The notes under the pieces: model-generated | What the model was told of the DNA's origin: nothing | What the model saw: the letters and a program-made list of their open reading frames with translations, nothing else | Databases searched by the model: none | In this document: positions 34,222 to 44,334 of the stretch, piece after piece | How the letters are laid out: each line of letters opens with the position of its first letter | Position numbering within the stretch: the stretch's first letter is position 1 | Assembly (NCBI GenBank): GCA_932182025.1 | Contig: CAKNXK010000024.1 | Location: 74,450 to 138,449, forward strand | Length of the DNA: 64,000 nucleotides | Direction: 5' to 3' | Origin: an uncultured Candidatus Melainabacteria bacterium | Lineage (GTDB): Bacteria > Cyanobacteriota > Vampirovibrionia > Gastranaerophilales > Gastranaerophilaceae | Translations under genes and position numbers: made by a program

Positions 34222-36705
34222 TTATTCTACCGTCACTTCTTCTTTCGCTTTTCTTTCGAAAACTAACTTGTCATCGCCTTCAAGTTTCAGAAGAATTACA
34301 TCTCCCGGCTGATAAGCATTGGTCAGGATTTCTTCTGCAAGCTGGTCTTCAATTTTCTTTTGTATTAAGCGGCGAAGCGGTCTTGCACCATAAGCTTCGT
34401 TATAACCGTCTTTTGCAAGGTAATCCTTAACCTCATCTGTAACTTCGATTGAAAGTTCACGTTCAGAAAGTCTCTTGAACAAATCTTTCATCATCAAGTC
34501 AACGATTTCGCGGATTTCTTCCTTGCTCAAGTGTGAGAATACGATAATATCATCAATACGGTTTAAGAACTCAGGTCTAAATGCCTTTTTAAGTTCTTCG
34601 TTAACTGTATCTTTGAGTTTTTCGTATTTATCCTGTTTCGCAGACTCAGCTGTTGAGAAACCAAGTTTACCTGCTGTAGAAATCATACTTGCACCAACGT
34701 TTGATGTCATAATGATTACTGTATTCTTGAAGTTTACGTGTCTTCCCTTAGCGTCAGTCAAACGACCGTCATCAAGGATTTGCAACATAATATTGAATAC
34801 ATCAGGGTGAGCCTTCTCGATTTCGTCAAAAAGAATAACTGAATAAGGTTTCTTTCTAACAAGTTCACTCAAGTGACCGCCATCATCATAACCAACATAC
34901 CCAGGAGGTGAACCAATAAGTTTCGCTGTTGAATGTTTTTCCATAAATTCTGACATGTCAACACGAATCATATTATCTTCGCTGCCGAATATTGCTTCTG
35001 CTAAAGCTTTTGCCAATTCAGTTTTACCAACACCGGTAGGACCTGAGAAAATAAAGCTGCCGATAGGTCTGTTTGGTGATTTCAAGCCGACGCGAGCACG
35101 TCTGATTGCTTTTGAGATAGCAACAACAGCATCAGATTGACCAATAACTCTGTTATGAAGAGTGTCTTCAAGTTTGAGAAGTCTTTCGCCTTCGCCTTCT
35201 GTAATCTTAGTCACAGGAACGCCTGTCATAATCGCAATAACTTCTGCAACATCTTCTTCGGTTACAGTCGGTTTATTAGCGTCATTTTGACGTCTCCATT
35301 CTTCTGAAACCTCACGAATTCTGTCTTTCATGTTAGCTTCATCATCACGAAGAGCAGAAGCCCGTTCAAATTCCTGATTACGGATTGCTTCTTCTTTTTC
35401 TTTGATAATTTCTTTAAGTTCTTTTTCAAGTTCTTTACCTTCAGGAGAAAGTGTGCAAACTTTCAAACGAACTTTTGAGCTTGCTTCGTCGATTACGTCA
35501 ATCGCTTTATCAGGCAAGAATCTGTCATTAACATATTTGCTTGATAATTTTGTAGCTGCAACAATCGCTTCATCAGAAATAATTAAGCTGTGGTGGTCTT
35601 CGTATTTAGGTTTCAAACCACGTATAATTTCGATTGTTTCATCAATTGAAGGCTCTTCAATAATTACAGGCTGGAATCTTCTTTCAAGTGCTGAATCTTT
35701 TTCGATATACTTTCTGTACTCATCAGAAGTTGTAGCACCGATTACCTGAATTTCACCGCGAGAAAGCGCCGGTTTCAAGATATTAGCGGCATCGATTGCA
35801 CCTTCTGCTGCACCCGCACCGATAAGTGTGTGCATTTCATCGATTACAAGAATAACATTACCTGCTTGTCTGATTTCGTCCATAATCTTTTTAAGACGTT
35901 CTTCAAACTCACCTCTGTATTTAGTACCTGCAATCAAAAGCCCCATATCTAACTGGATAATCTTTTTGTTTTCAAGAATATCAGGAACTTCGCTATTAAC
36001 AATTCTGCTTGCAAGACCTTCTGCAACAGCAGTTTTACCAACACCGGGTTCACCAAGTAAAACAGGGTTGTTTTTAGTTCTTCTTGCAAGTATTTGAATA
36101 ACACGTTCAATCTCTTTTTCACGACCTACAACAGGGTCAAGTCTAAGTTCAGAAGCTGCAAGAGTCAAATCTGTACCAAACTCGTCAAGAGAAGGTGTTT
36201 TAACTTTGCTTGTACTTCCGGATGAGCTTGAGCTTGATGAACTGCCTGCACCGGCTCCTGCTGTTGGTTTTGAATCCCCAAGCATTTTAACCACATTGCT
36301 TCTGATTTTGTTTAAATCAACACCAAGGTTTTCTAAAACTCTTGCTGCAACGCCTTCTCCTTCACGGATAAGACCAAGAAGCAAGTGCTCTGTGCCAATG
36401 TAGTTATGACCTAATTGTCTTGCTTCATCCCAAGACAATTCCAAAACTCTTTTTGCACGAGGTGTGAATGGGATTTCTACAGCAACAAAGCCTGAGCCTC
36501 TGCCGATAATTTTTTCAACTTCAACTCTTGCATCTTTAAGATTAACTCCCATTGATTTAAGAGTCTTAGCTGCAATCCCTGTACCTTCGCCGATAAGTCC
36601 TAAAAGCACTTGTTCTGTGCCAACGAAATTATGACCTAGTCGTCTTGCTTCTTCCTGAGCAAGCATAATAACTTTAATCGCTTTTTCAGTAAAACGTTCG
36701 AACAT
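34222..36705 (-). CDS. clpC: Clp protease ATP-binding subunit ClpC
   Basis: An 827-aa ClpC. Two N-domain repeats (FTEKAIKVIMLAQEEARRLGHNFVGTE and LELSWDEARQLGHNYIGTEH), a Ser/Gly/Ala linker (about 150-170), first AAA with GEPGVGKT, a UVR-containing middle domain (NQEFERASALRDDE), second AAA with GPTGVGKT, and a D2-small domain. It unfolds proteins for ClpP. GAGGAA precedes the ATG and TATAAT lies about 40 nt upstream. The serine-rich linker is a low-complexity oddity. Confidence 0.97.
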   Translation of the reverse strand: MFERFTEKAIKVIMLAQEEARRLGHNFVGTEQVLLGLIGEGTGIAAKTLKSMGVNLKDARVEVEKIIGRGSGFVAVEIPFTPRAKRVLELSWDEARQLGHNYIGTEHLLLGLIREGEGVAARVLENLGVDLNKIRSNVVKMLGDSKPTAGAGAGSSSSSSSSGSTSKVKTPSLDEFGTDLTLAASELRLDPVVGREKEIERVIQILARRTKNNPVLLGEPGVGKTAVAEGLASRIVNSEVPDILENKKIIQLDMGLLIAGTKYRGEFEERLKKIMDEIRQAGNVILVIDEMHTLIGAGAAEGAIDAANILKPALSRGEIQVIGATTSDEYRKYIEKDSALERRFQPVIIEEPSIDETIEIIRGLKPKYEDHHSLIISDEAIVAATKLSSKYVNDRFLPDKAIDVIDEASSKVRLKVCTLSPEGKELEKELKEIIKEKEEAIRNQEFERASALRDDEANMKDRIREVSEEWRRQNDANKPTVTEEDVAEVIAIMTGVPVTKITEGEGERLLKLEDTLHNRVIGQSDAVVAISKAIRRARVGLKSPNRPIGSFIFSGPTGVGKTELAKALAEAIFGSEDNMIRVDMSEFMEKHSTAKLIGSPPGYVGYDDGGHLSELVRKKPYSVILFDEIEKAHPDVFNIMLQILDDGRLTDAKGRHVNFKNTVIIMTSNVGASMISTAGKLGFSTAESAKQDKYEKLKDTVNEELKKAFRPEFLNRIDDIIVFSHLSKEEIREIVDLMMKDLFKRLSERELSIEVTDEVKDYLAKDGYNEAYGARPLRRLIQKKIEDQLAEEILTNAYQPGDVILLKLEGDDKLVFERKAKEEVTVE

Positions 36706-36741
36706 CTATAAAATTCCTCTTCTTACATATATGTGTAAGTT

Positions 36742-36750
36742 TATTATAGC
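36742..36750 (-). promoter_or_regulatory. Probable clpC -10 box
   Basis: Minus strand GCTATAATAA about 37 nt before the clpC start; no convincing -35 and no CtsR-type operator was recognised. Confidence 0.4.
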
Positions 36751-36776
36751 GGGAATGTAACTTTTTGTAAAGCGAT

Positions 36777-36976
36777 GAGTTTTACTATTTCTTCTCTTTA
36801 TTTGCGAGGCAAATCTTTCACTTTTCTTTCCCAGTTGTAGGTTAAATCTACAAGCCAAATGTATTTACCCCAGAAATGTAACAAAAAGATGAGAAAGCAC
36901 GCAGCTGTTTTGGCTGAGTGTCTACGCCATTCAGGCGTTTTTGTTCAAATGGATGCTGCAAACAAGTTTGCACTAT
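36777..36976 (-). repeat. Dispersed multi-hairpin repeat, copy 2
   Basis: Fills most of the gap between the gene at 36985 and clpC. Read on the minus strand it matches 17996-18165 in order: AGTGCAAACTTGTTTGCA, then a hairpin ACGCC TGAAT GGCGT (ATGCCC TTA GGGCAT in copy 1), then GCGTGCTTTCTC and CTCGCAAATAAAGAG. Both arms of the hairpin differ between copies yet still pair. It also includes AAGCCAAATGTATTTACCCC, part of a second repeat family. Confidence 0.55.
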
Positions 36977-36984
36977 TATGCACG

Positions 36985-37611
36985 CTATTTTATATTTGGA
37001 AAAGCATAAATTACACCGTCATTACTTCTCCAGCGTAAATAACCTGTTTTAGGGGTTTTATCCAAGTCAAAAACTGATACCAAAGCCCAGTTCCCGCGAA
37101 TAGTAGTGAGTTTTATTTGTTTTATATAATTTAATTTTGATACATTTTGAGATAAATCCTCAGCTTTTGCACGCAAAACTTTTGTATCATCAGGAGCGTC
37201 TTTCATAAGACGAAGTCCGTATTTTCTGCCATAAAGGTTATAAAAATTTAGCCAAGGCAAGAACTGCATTCTGTCAACCGTCTGAACCCAGCCTTTTGCG
37301 CGGGTTTGTTTATCATAAATAACTTGAACCCAGCCGTCTTCATCAATATCTGATACATATAAAAATCCGAGTTTTTTATCATTAATCAATACCGCAAAAA
37401 CACTATCAGGCATTGTTTCAGCATTATATGAAAAATCCATTTTTTTAATCACCTGAGAATTAGCTTCAGGATGAGAATATAATGTCAACTCTTTATCAGT
37501 TTGATACATCCCGATTACACCTTCAGGAATAGAACCGACATAAAACGGCATTGTATCCGCGAACACAGGTAATGTCAGCATCATAGCTAATATTATTAAA
37601 AACTTTTTCAT
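36985..37611 (-). CDS. Secreted SH3-like protein of unknown function
   Basis: A 208-aa protein with a signal peptide (MKKFLIILAMMLTLPVFADT). The mature part is beta-rich with Trp and Gly spacing typical of SH3b-like domains (DEDGWVQVIYDKQTRAKGWVQT, LTTIRGNWALVSV). Its start overlaps the stop of the upstream gene by 4 nt (ATGA), so the two are translated together. Probably periplasmic. Confidence 0.7.
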   Translation of the reverse strand: MKKFLIILAMMLTLPVFADTMPFYVGSIPEGVIGMYQTDKELTLYSHPEANSQVIKKMDFSYNAETMPDSVFAVLINDKKLGFLYVSDIDEDGWVQVIYDKQTRAKGWVQTVDRMQFLPWLNFYNLYGRKYGLRLMKDAPDDTKVLRAKAEDLSQNVSKLNYIKQIKLTTIRGNWALVSVFDLDKTPKTGYLRWRSNDGVIYAFPNIK

Positions 37612-40600
37612 CCCAAAACCCTCTTAAGACTATTTTTCATCGCATCAAGCTTTTGCAGTTCTGACTCCGTATCAATATCCGCAATATCAATATACAACTT
37701 TTCAAATAATGCGTAAAGCAATTTTGCTTGATTACCAAGTTTTTGAATTGCTGCAAGTGAATCATTTACCAGAAGCAATGCTTCATCCTTAAATAACAAT
37801 GCTTTAAGGTATTTTGCAACACAAGTTATATTAAACATAGCAGATTTTTCAGCGCCCTCCAAAACATCCGAATAAATAGATTTTGCTTTCTCCTCAATTC
37901 CGATTTTTGAATAAGCATAAGCAATCAACAAGTCACAGAATAATTCCAATTCTTTTTGATGCAAATCAAGTGCAAGAAGTTTTGCTTGATAAATATTCTG
38001 TGCAAACCTCTTGTAATCATCATTAAGAACAGACAACTCCTGCAAAATAAGATAAATAACTTTTGAATACGCGCTAACTTCTTCGATATTACCCGTAGTG
38101 TAAACCTTATCTGCAAGAAAATCACGAACCGCCAGAATACATTCCGCTTCCGGCAATTCAGAATTTAAAGAAACAGCTACTCTTGCAAAAAACTCTTCAA
38201 GATTTTCATCCATCAAGAACAGTTTTGCAAATCCTGCCAAACGACAGGTTTCAAGCAAGTGCGACACAAAAAGATTTGTTGAAAAACTTGCCGGCTTAAT
38301 TTTATCCAAGATTTCAGGTGAAATTACAGACAAAATCTCTTCCGCTATATCAGCACAATTTCTAAAATCACCGACATTATACAAGATTTCAATATGAACA
38401 AGTGAAAGCAGTAAGAACTTAGTATTAACCGCCCCATCTACAAGCAGAGTTGGATTTGGCATTCTGGAAAGAATATTGTGCAAAAGTCCTAAAGCATCAG
38501 TATAATTCGAAGAAATTAACGCGCCTTGAAGCATTAAATTTGATAGTTTTACAATCTTATCATCATCGTCCTCATTAATCGCATCCATCAGAAGCATATT
38601 TTCTATAAAATATATCTTAGCCGGAGAATAACCGTAAAGACTCATTAATACATTATTATAAACTTCTTTTTTATTCTCTTCGATATCTTCTTTTGAGATA
38701 TTTGACTCAATATGTTCAACCAAAGACAAGAATCCTAAACAGTTTTTAAGATAAGCATCATAATCACCTGTTTTAATTGCAAATTGAGAGTTTTTCCATA
38801 GTGTTAAGTATTCGTCTTTAAACGCTCCGAGTTTTCCCATTGCAAATGCAAGAGAAGCATTGTCAATTTTCTTACCAAGTTTTGCGATAATATTTTTTGC
38901 CAGAAACTCTTCTGCTGCTTTTTTTAAAGAACCTTTTATTATAGGGAGAATGATGCTAAAATTATTCAGATAAATAACATTTCCCTCAACCCTTGCCAAT
39001 CCTGATTGTTTTAGAGTGTTAGCGTGTTTATAAACATCTTTAATTCCTAATAACAAAAGAGTTTCAAAATCTATCCTTGAACCTAAAATAGTTGAATAAG
39101 CAAAAATCAAAGACAAGTCCATATTTTTGCTTAAATGCTTAATTCGTGATTTTATCAAGCCTGAAAGATTTGCAGGAAGAATTACTGATTTTTTACCTTT
39201 TATAAGGAGTTTATTATCAAAATCCAACAAAACTCCACAGTCTTTCAGATATTGAATTGCGTTTTCATAATACAAATATGAGCCGTTAAAATTTTCCTTA
39301 ATTTTTTCAAAATAAAATGACTGAATAAAGTCTTCTGCGTCAGATTTCAAAGAAGAAAGACAAGTATCCATAGATGTTTTTGTTAAAACATATTCGGTAT
39401 AAATAGGAGTACGCAAAAGTCCTTTTATCTTCGAATGAACGGCAACTTCTTTTGAAGTTATAAAAACGAAATTCGGGTTAACTCTTCTAAATTTATCAAA
39501 ATAAAGTTCTAAGGTTTGAATAGAAGTATCATCGAGATTCTCAAAGCCTTCTACAATAATAACTGTATCTTTTAGAATTGATAGCAGTTTGTTACAAACC
39601 TCCATATAAGCAAATCTTGCATCCTCAGGAGTCATTGCTTTGACAGGAACACCATTCATCAAATCAACAAGGGGCTTAAATTTTGAAGTGTCGTTATAAT
39701 CTCTGAATAACGCTTCAAAAAATCCCCATGGTTTATATGTCATCTCTTCGGTACAAGAAACCGTCAAAACTCTAAAATCCTGAGACTTGAAAAAATTAGC
39801 CAGAGCGCCGGTATTCACACTCAAATCATCTTCAGAACGAATTGAAATAATTTTTGCTGTTTTACTTTTTAAAGACTCAATTAGATTTGCAGAAGGTATT
39901 CTTTCAAACGTACATTTTGCATTAATATCAAAGACTTTAAAAGAATGAATATCTTTCTGCTCGAGTTCTGCTTGCTTTTTTATTTCATATTTATTAACAG
40001 AAATATTTGCATCATCAGTCCGTTCGGAAGGAGGTAACACATAAGATTCAAGCAAAAGTTCATAAAACATTATTGTATTACCGTTATCTTCTACAGAATA
40101 CAATGAGTCAGTTTTATATTCTTTGCTTACTTCATCTCTCACAAACTGGTCAAGAACAATTTCTAACCCTTTAAGATATTTTTGTTTACCTTTATTAACA
40201 GATAATAATTTTACATTGTTCTCATAAACCATAAGTTCTTGAAGATTTTCAGATGTTTTTTTCACAATTGAAATCGAAAGATTTAAAGGTACACCCAATT
40301 CTTCCGTAACATTTTTATTCAAAGAAACAAATGTATTAATTATTTTTAATGCAAGTCTTACAGCTTTATTTGAAGAAGTTGCAAGTGAAAGCTCCTTGCA
40401 CATATTTACGGTAAAAACATTTCCATAAGTTATAAAATTGCAATCAACACCTTTTATTTGCGCAAGCAAAAGATTTTTAAGTTTAATATAAAATTTTGTA
40501 TAAAGTTCTTGTGATTTTAAAAGTTTTTTTATTTTTTTCAAAGAACCGAACTTAATAACAATTGATGCAAATTCATCCGATTCACATTCTTGATAAGCAA

Positions 40601-40826
40601 GAGAGGTTTTCAAAGGAAATTTACATTTTGGACAAACTTCTTTGTCTACAGGAGAGATTTTGGAACACTTTGAACATTTTACCAAGATTGTATATCCGCA
40701 TTTCTCACATACCGGAGACTCACCTATAGTGCCACAATTCTGGCATTTCAAAGCAAGCACCTTACGGCACCTTGGGCAGACGGTAGCTCCATCTTCAACT
40801 TTTGTATGACATTTTGGACATTCCAT
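37608..40826 (-). CDS. Zinc-ribbon protein with cyclase-like, AAA-like and TPR-like regions
   Basis: About 1072 aa. It starts with three or four CxxC zinc ribbons (MECPKCHTKVEDGATVCPRC, CQNCG...CEKCG, CSKCS...CPKC). About 85-250 resembles a degenerate class III nucleotide cyclase, about 310-560 a AAA_16/STAND ATPase with a Walker B-like strand (TVIIVEGFENLDD) but a P-loop that has lost GxxGxGKT, and the rest is TPR-like helices. This order is known from adenylate-cyclase/ATPase signalling proteins; here both catalytic parts look inactive. ATG at 40824-40826 is preferred: the protein then opens on the zinc ribbon, and TATAAT lies 9 nt before it. Confidence 0.7.
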   Translation of the reverse strand: MECPKCHTKVEDGATVCPRCRKVLALKCQNCGTIGESPVCEKCGYTILVKCSKCSKISPVDKEVCPKCKFPLKTSLAYQECESDEFASIVIKFGSLKKIKKLLKSQELYTKFYIKLKNLLLAQIKGVDCNFITYGNVFTVNMCKELSLATSSNKAVRLALKIINTFVSLNKNVTEELGVPLNLSISIVKKTSENLQELMVYENNVKLLSVNKGKQKYLKGLEIVLDQFVRDEVSKEYKTDSLYSVEDNGNTIMFYELLLESYVLPPSERTDDANISVNKYEIKKQAELEQKDIHSFKVFDINAKCTFERIPSANLIESLKSKTAKIISIRSEDDLSVNTGALANFFKSQDFRVLTVSCTEEMTYKPWGFFEALFRDYNDTSKFKPLVDLMNGVPVKAMTPEDARFAYMEVCNKLLSILKDTVIIVEGFENLDDTSIQTLELYFDKFRRVNPNFVFITSKEVAVHSKIKGLLRTPIYTEYVLTKTSMDTCLSSLKSDAEDFIQSFYFEKIKENFNGSYLYYENAIQYLKDCGVLLDFDNKLLIKGKKSVILPANLSGLIKSRIKHLSKNMDLSLIFAYSTILGSRIDFETLLLLGIKDVYKHANTLKQSGLARVEGNVIYLNNFSIILPIIKGSLKKAAEEFLAKNIIAKLGKKIDNASLAFAMGKLGAFKDEYLTLWKNSQFAIKTGDYDAYLKNCLGFLSLVEHIESNISKEDIEENKKEVYNNVLMSLYGYSPAKIYFIENMLLMDAINEDDDDKIVKLSNLMLQGALISSNYTDALGLLHNILSRMPNPTLLVDGAVNTKFLLLSLVHIEILYNVGDFRNCADIAEEILSVISPEILDKIKPASFSTNLFVSHLLETCRLAGFAKLFLMDENLEEFFARVAVSLNSELPEAECILAVRDFLADKVYTTGNIEEVSAYSKVIYLILQELSVLNDDYKRFAQNIYQAKLLALDLHQKELELFCDLLIAYAYSKIGIEEKAKSIYSDVLEGAEKSAMFNITCVAKYLKALLFKDEALLLVNDSLAAIQKLGNQAKLLYALFEKLYIDIADIDTESELQKLDAMKNSLKRVLG

Positions 40827-40930
40827 ACTATGAATATTATAATAAAAATTGTTCAAAGATGAATAATCTATATGCTTTAATTTTTTTATTGTTTGCGCTA
40901 AAATTTAGCTAAAACAAAGGAGAAGCCTTT

Positions 40931-41893
40931 ATGATTATTATGATAGCTGTAGCACTTCTTTTAAGTATGGTTTTGAGCCTGCTTTTCGGAGTGCCTTATA
41001 TAGATTTTTTGAAGAAAAAAACCATAGGACAATACATCCTTGATGTTGCGCCGGAAGCTCACGCTCAGAAAGCAGGAACACCGACTACAGGCGGAGTTTT
41101 TATTATTATTGCAATAATTATGGCTTCTGTTATAACTCTTTTAATGGCAGAGAAAATGGATAATTCAGCATGGATTATTCTTATTACTCTTTTCTTTATG
41201 GCATTAGCCGGGTTTCAAGATGATTATTTAAAACTAAAAGGTCACGAAAACAAAGGATTAAGCCCAAGGGGTAAATTATTAAGACAAATTTTAATCGCAC
41301 TTATACCAACAGTTTATGCAATGCAGACTTATGGAACAGTTTTAACATTAGGTTCAAAAAGCTTTGATATCGGATTTTTATATCCGTTATTTGCAGTTTT
41401 TGTTGTAACAGGCGCATCAAACGCATATAACTTAACAGACGGTTTAGACGGACTTGCAGCGTCTGTTGGTATTCCTGCATTTTTAGCTTGCGGAGTAATC
41501 TCTTATTTAAGCGGACATTCTGTTGTTGCAATTGTTTGCGCTGCTGTAATCGGAGCTTCAATCGGATTTTTGAGATACAACAAACCAAAAGCTCAAGTAT
41601 TTATGGGCGATACAGGTTCTTTGGCTATAGGCGGATTATTAGGAACACTTGCGATTTTAGGAAGATGCGAACTTCTGCTTGCAATCTTCGGCGGAGTTTT
41701 TGTTATGGAAACTTTATCCGTTATTATGCAGGTTGCAAGTTTCAAATTAACAGGAAAAAGAATTTTCAAAATGTCTCCAATTCACCATCATTTTGAATTA
41801 TGCGGACATTCGGAAATAAGAATCGTTAAAGAGTTTACTCTTGTTTCTTTAATTTTGGCAATTGCTGCCGTAGTTTTATTTAAAATATTCTAA
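40931..41893 (+). CDS. mraY: Phospho-N-acetylmuramoyl-pentapeptide transferase
   Basis: A 320-aa membrane enzyme with about ten helices. Motifs: KAGTPTTGGVF, DDYLK (catalytic Asp pair), NLTDGLDGLA, FMGDTGSLAIGG and SPIHHHFE. It makes lipid I from UDP-MurNAc-pentapeptide. AAAGGAG precedes the ATG and TGCGCTAAAAT is a likely -10 upstream. First gene of the cell-wall cluster. Confidence 0.97.
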   Translation: MIIMIAVALLLSMVLSLLFGVPYIDFLKKKTIGQYILDVAPEAHAQKAGTPTTGGVFIIIAIIMASVITLLMAEKMDNSAWIILITLFFMALAGFQDDYLKLKGHENKGLSPRGKLLRQILIALIPTVYAMQTYGTVLTLGSKSFDIGFLYPLFAVFVVTGASNAYNLTDGLDGLAASVGIPAFLACGVISYLSGHSVVAIVCAAVIGASIGFLRYNKPKAQVFMGDTGSLAIGGLLGTLAILGRCELLLAIFGGVFVMETLSVIMQVASFKLTGKRIFKMSPIHHHFELCGHSEIRIVKEFTLVSLILAIAAVVLFKIF

Positions 41894-41906
41894 GAAGGCT
41901 TTAATT

Positions 41907-43208
41907 ATGGAAAAAGTTTTAATATTAGGTTTATCAAAAAGCGGGATTTCAGCTGCAAAGTTTGCGGTCAAAAACGGATATGATGTTTATTTAACAGAAT
42001 CAAAATCAGAAGTTAACGAATTGCAAGTTCAGGAACTTAAAGGTTTAGGCGTAAAAGTCGAATACGGTTCTCATTCAGATGAGTTTATTGAAGAAACATC
42101 TTTTGCGGTTACAAGCCCGGGTATTCCTCCAAAATCAGAAATTTTTAAGCGTTTACAGGCAAAAAATATTGAAATAATTTCAGAGGTTGAATTTGCTTAT
42201 AGAAATTCTGATACTCCGTTTATTGCTATAACAGGAACAAACGGTAAAACAACCACTACAGCACTTGTATCGCACATTTTGAGCAAGAATTTTAAAGCAC
42301 CTTATTGCGGAAACATAGGCGTTCCTCCTACTTCTTTGATTGAAGATGAGGATATCGATTTTCTTGTTTGCGAAATCTCATCATATCAGGCGCAAATGAC
42401 CGAAGATTTTAAACCATTTATTTCCTGCTGGACAAACTTTACACCTGACCATATTGATTGGCACGAGGGTTTAGAAAATTATTTTAAGGCGAAAGCTAAA
42501 ATCTTTTTGGGAAAACAACGTCCGGAGTATGCTGTTTTAAATGCAAAAGACGAAAAGCTTTTAGAGTTTTCAAAAAAATGCAAAAATGTTATTCTTTTTG
42601 ACGAAGCGACTGATTGCGGAATAAAAGACGGTTCAATCTGGTACAAAGGCGAAGAAATAATTTCGCTTAAAGATTGTCCGCTCGTAGGTCATCATAACTA
42701 TCAAAATATTATGTGCGGCATTATCTGCGCTAAGCTTTGTGAAATGGAAAACGAAGATATTAGAGAACAAATTATGTCATTCAAGGCTCCCGAACATAGA
42801 TTAGAAAAAGTTCGTGAGATGAACGGAATAACTTTCTATAACGACTCGAAAGCCACTAATCCGGAAGCTTCAATCGTTGCAATCGATTCGTTTAACAATG
42901 TTGATGTTGCTTTAATTCTTGGCGGTCGTGACAAAAACACGGATTTAACCGAAATGTGCAATTCAATAAATAAACACATCAAAACAGTTTTGCTTATAGG
43001 CGAAGCTACAGAAAGATTTGAAGAAAACCTTCTCAAAAATGGTTTTAGTAATATAATAAAAGAACACACGCTAGAGAGTGCCGTTGATAAAGCAATCAGC
43101 CTAAGCCCTGATGTAGTGCTTCTTTCACCGGCATGCGCAAGTTTCGACATGTTCAAAAGTTACGAACACAGAGGAGAAGTTTTTAAAGAGTATGTCTTAT
43201 CAAAATAA
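41907..43208 (+). CDS. murD: UDP-N-acetylmuramoylalanine--D-glutamate ligase
   Basis: A 433-aa Mur ligase: N-terminal Rossmann part (VLILGLSKSGISAAKFA), ATP loop (AITGTNGKTTTTAL), central CGNIG and DFLVCEISSYQ, C-terminal APEHRLEKV, NDSKATNP and LLSPACASFDMF. It adds D-Glu to UDP-MurNAc-L-Ala in the cytoplasm. It starts 14 nt after mraY and overlaps ftsW by 17 nt. Confidence 0.97.
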   Translation: MEKVLILGLSKSGISAAKFAVKNGYDVYLTESKSEVNELQVQELKGLGVKVEYGSHSDEFIEETSFAVTSPGIPPKSEIFKRLQAKNIEIISEVEFAYRNSDTPFIAITGTNGKTTTTALVSHILSKNFKAPYCGNIGVPPTSLIEDEDIDFLVCEISSYQAQMTEDFKPFISCWTNFTPDHIDWHEGLENYFKAKAKIFLGKQRPEYAVLNAKDEKLLEFSKKCKNVILFDEATDCGIKDGSIWYKGEEIISLKDCPLVGHHNYQNIMCGIICAKLCEMENEDIREQIMSFKAPEHRLEKVREMNGITFYNDSKATNPEASIVAIDSFNNVDVALILGGRDKNTDLTEMCNSINKHIKTVLLIGEATERFEENLLKNGFSNIIKEHTLESAVDKAISLSPDVVLLSPACASFDMFKSYEHRGEVFKEYVLSK

Positions 43209-44334
43209 CGAACAGTTTAGCACTCAAAATATGCAATCAGACAGACCGCTTCTTGTTGCAGTAATTTTTCTTGTCGTAATCGGTCTAATGGCAATATTTT
43301 CTGCAAGTGCGCCAAAATGCGTAGAGATGGGAGTTAATCCCGCAAGATTTTTCTTGCAGCAATTATTTGGAGTAATTGTAGGTTTTGTGGGGTTAAGATG
43401 GTTATCAAATTTTCATTATAAAAAATTAATGACATATACAATCCCGTTTACATTCTTTGTAATAGTAATGCTTATTCTGGTAAAAGTTGCAGGTGTTACG
43501 GTAAACGGTGCACAAAGATGGATTAATATAGCAGGTTTCAGCTTACAGCCTTCTGAATTTGCAAAACCGGCTGTCGTATTACTTCTTGCAGGTGTATTCT
43601 ACAGAAACACTGACCTGCTTGATAACAACAAAATAGTTACCGCATTTCTTCCAATCGCTGTAATGCTTGGTTTGATTTTCTTACAGCCAAACCTAAGTAT
43701 GATTATTTTGCTCGTTTCAACCTCTGCTGCAATATATATCTGTGCAGGAGGTTCTTTTAAAGTATTATTTACAGCTGCTGCTTGTGCTATCCCACTATTA
43801 TTACTAAAAGGTCTGCATGGTTACCAGTCTTCAAGGCTTACAACCTGGCTAAACCCTGAAGCAGACCCGCTCGGAGCTGGTTATAACGTAATCCAGTCAC
43901 TTGTTGCGTTCGCATCAGGAGGAATGTTCGGAGTTGGTTACGGCGGTTCAAAACAAAAACTCGCCTGGCTTCCTGAAGCTCATACAGACTTTATTTTTGC
44001 CGTAATAGGTGAAGAACTTGGGTTTATAGGTTGTCTACTGCTGATTTGCTTATTCTGGACAATTTTGCAAAGAGGATTTATTATCGCAACAAAATGTCAG
44101 GATATGTATGGAAAACTTCTTGCACTTGGTTTAACCTTCTCAATCTGTTTTCAAGGGTTCTTAAATATGTGGGTTGCAAGTTCATTCGTTCCTGCAACAG
44201 GTGTGCCAATGCCATTTATTAGTTACGGCGGGTCTTCGATTATGGTATCATTATGGATGGTTGGAATTTTATTAAATATCTCAAAAGATAACGTGAAAAG
44301 GATAAGGAATTACACTAATGTCAGAAACATATAA
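43192..44334 (+). CDS. ftsW: SEDS-family peptidoglycan glycosyltransferase FtsW
   Basis: A 380-aa protein with ten predicted helices. SEDS motifs: SLQPSEFAKPA, the LNPEADPLGAGYNVIQSL loop, GGMFGVGYGGSKQKL, LPEAHTDFIFAVIGEELGF and PFISYGGSS. It polymerises lipid II at the division septum. Position between murD and murG supports FtsW rather than RodA. Overlaps both neighbours by 17 nt. Confidence 0.95.
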   Translation: MSYQNNEQFSTQNMQSDRPLLVAVIFLVVIGLMAIFSASAPKCVEMGVNPARFFLQQLFGVIVGFVGLRWLSNFHYKKLMTYTIPFTFFVIVMLILVKVAGVTVNGAQRWINIAGFSLQPSEFAKPAVVLLLAGVFYRNTDLLDNNKIVTAFLPIAVMLGLIFLQPNLSMIILLVSTSAAIYICAGGSFKVLFTAAACAIPLLLLKGLHGYQSSRLTTWLNPEADPLGAGYNVIQSLVAFASGGMFGVGYGGSKQKLAWLPEAHTDFIFAVIGEELGFIGCLLLICLFWTILQRGFIIATKCQDMYGKLLALGLTFSICFQGFLNMWVASSFVPATGVPMPFISYGGSSIMVSLWMVGILLNISKDNVKRIRNYTNVRNI

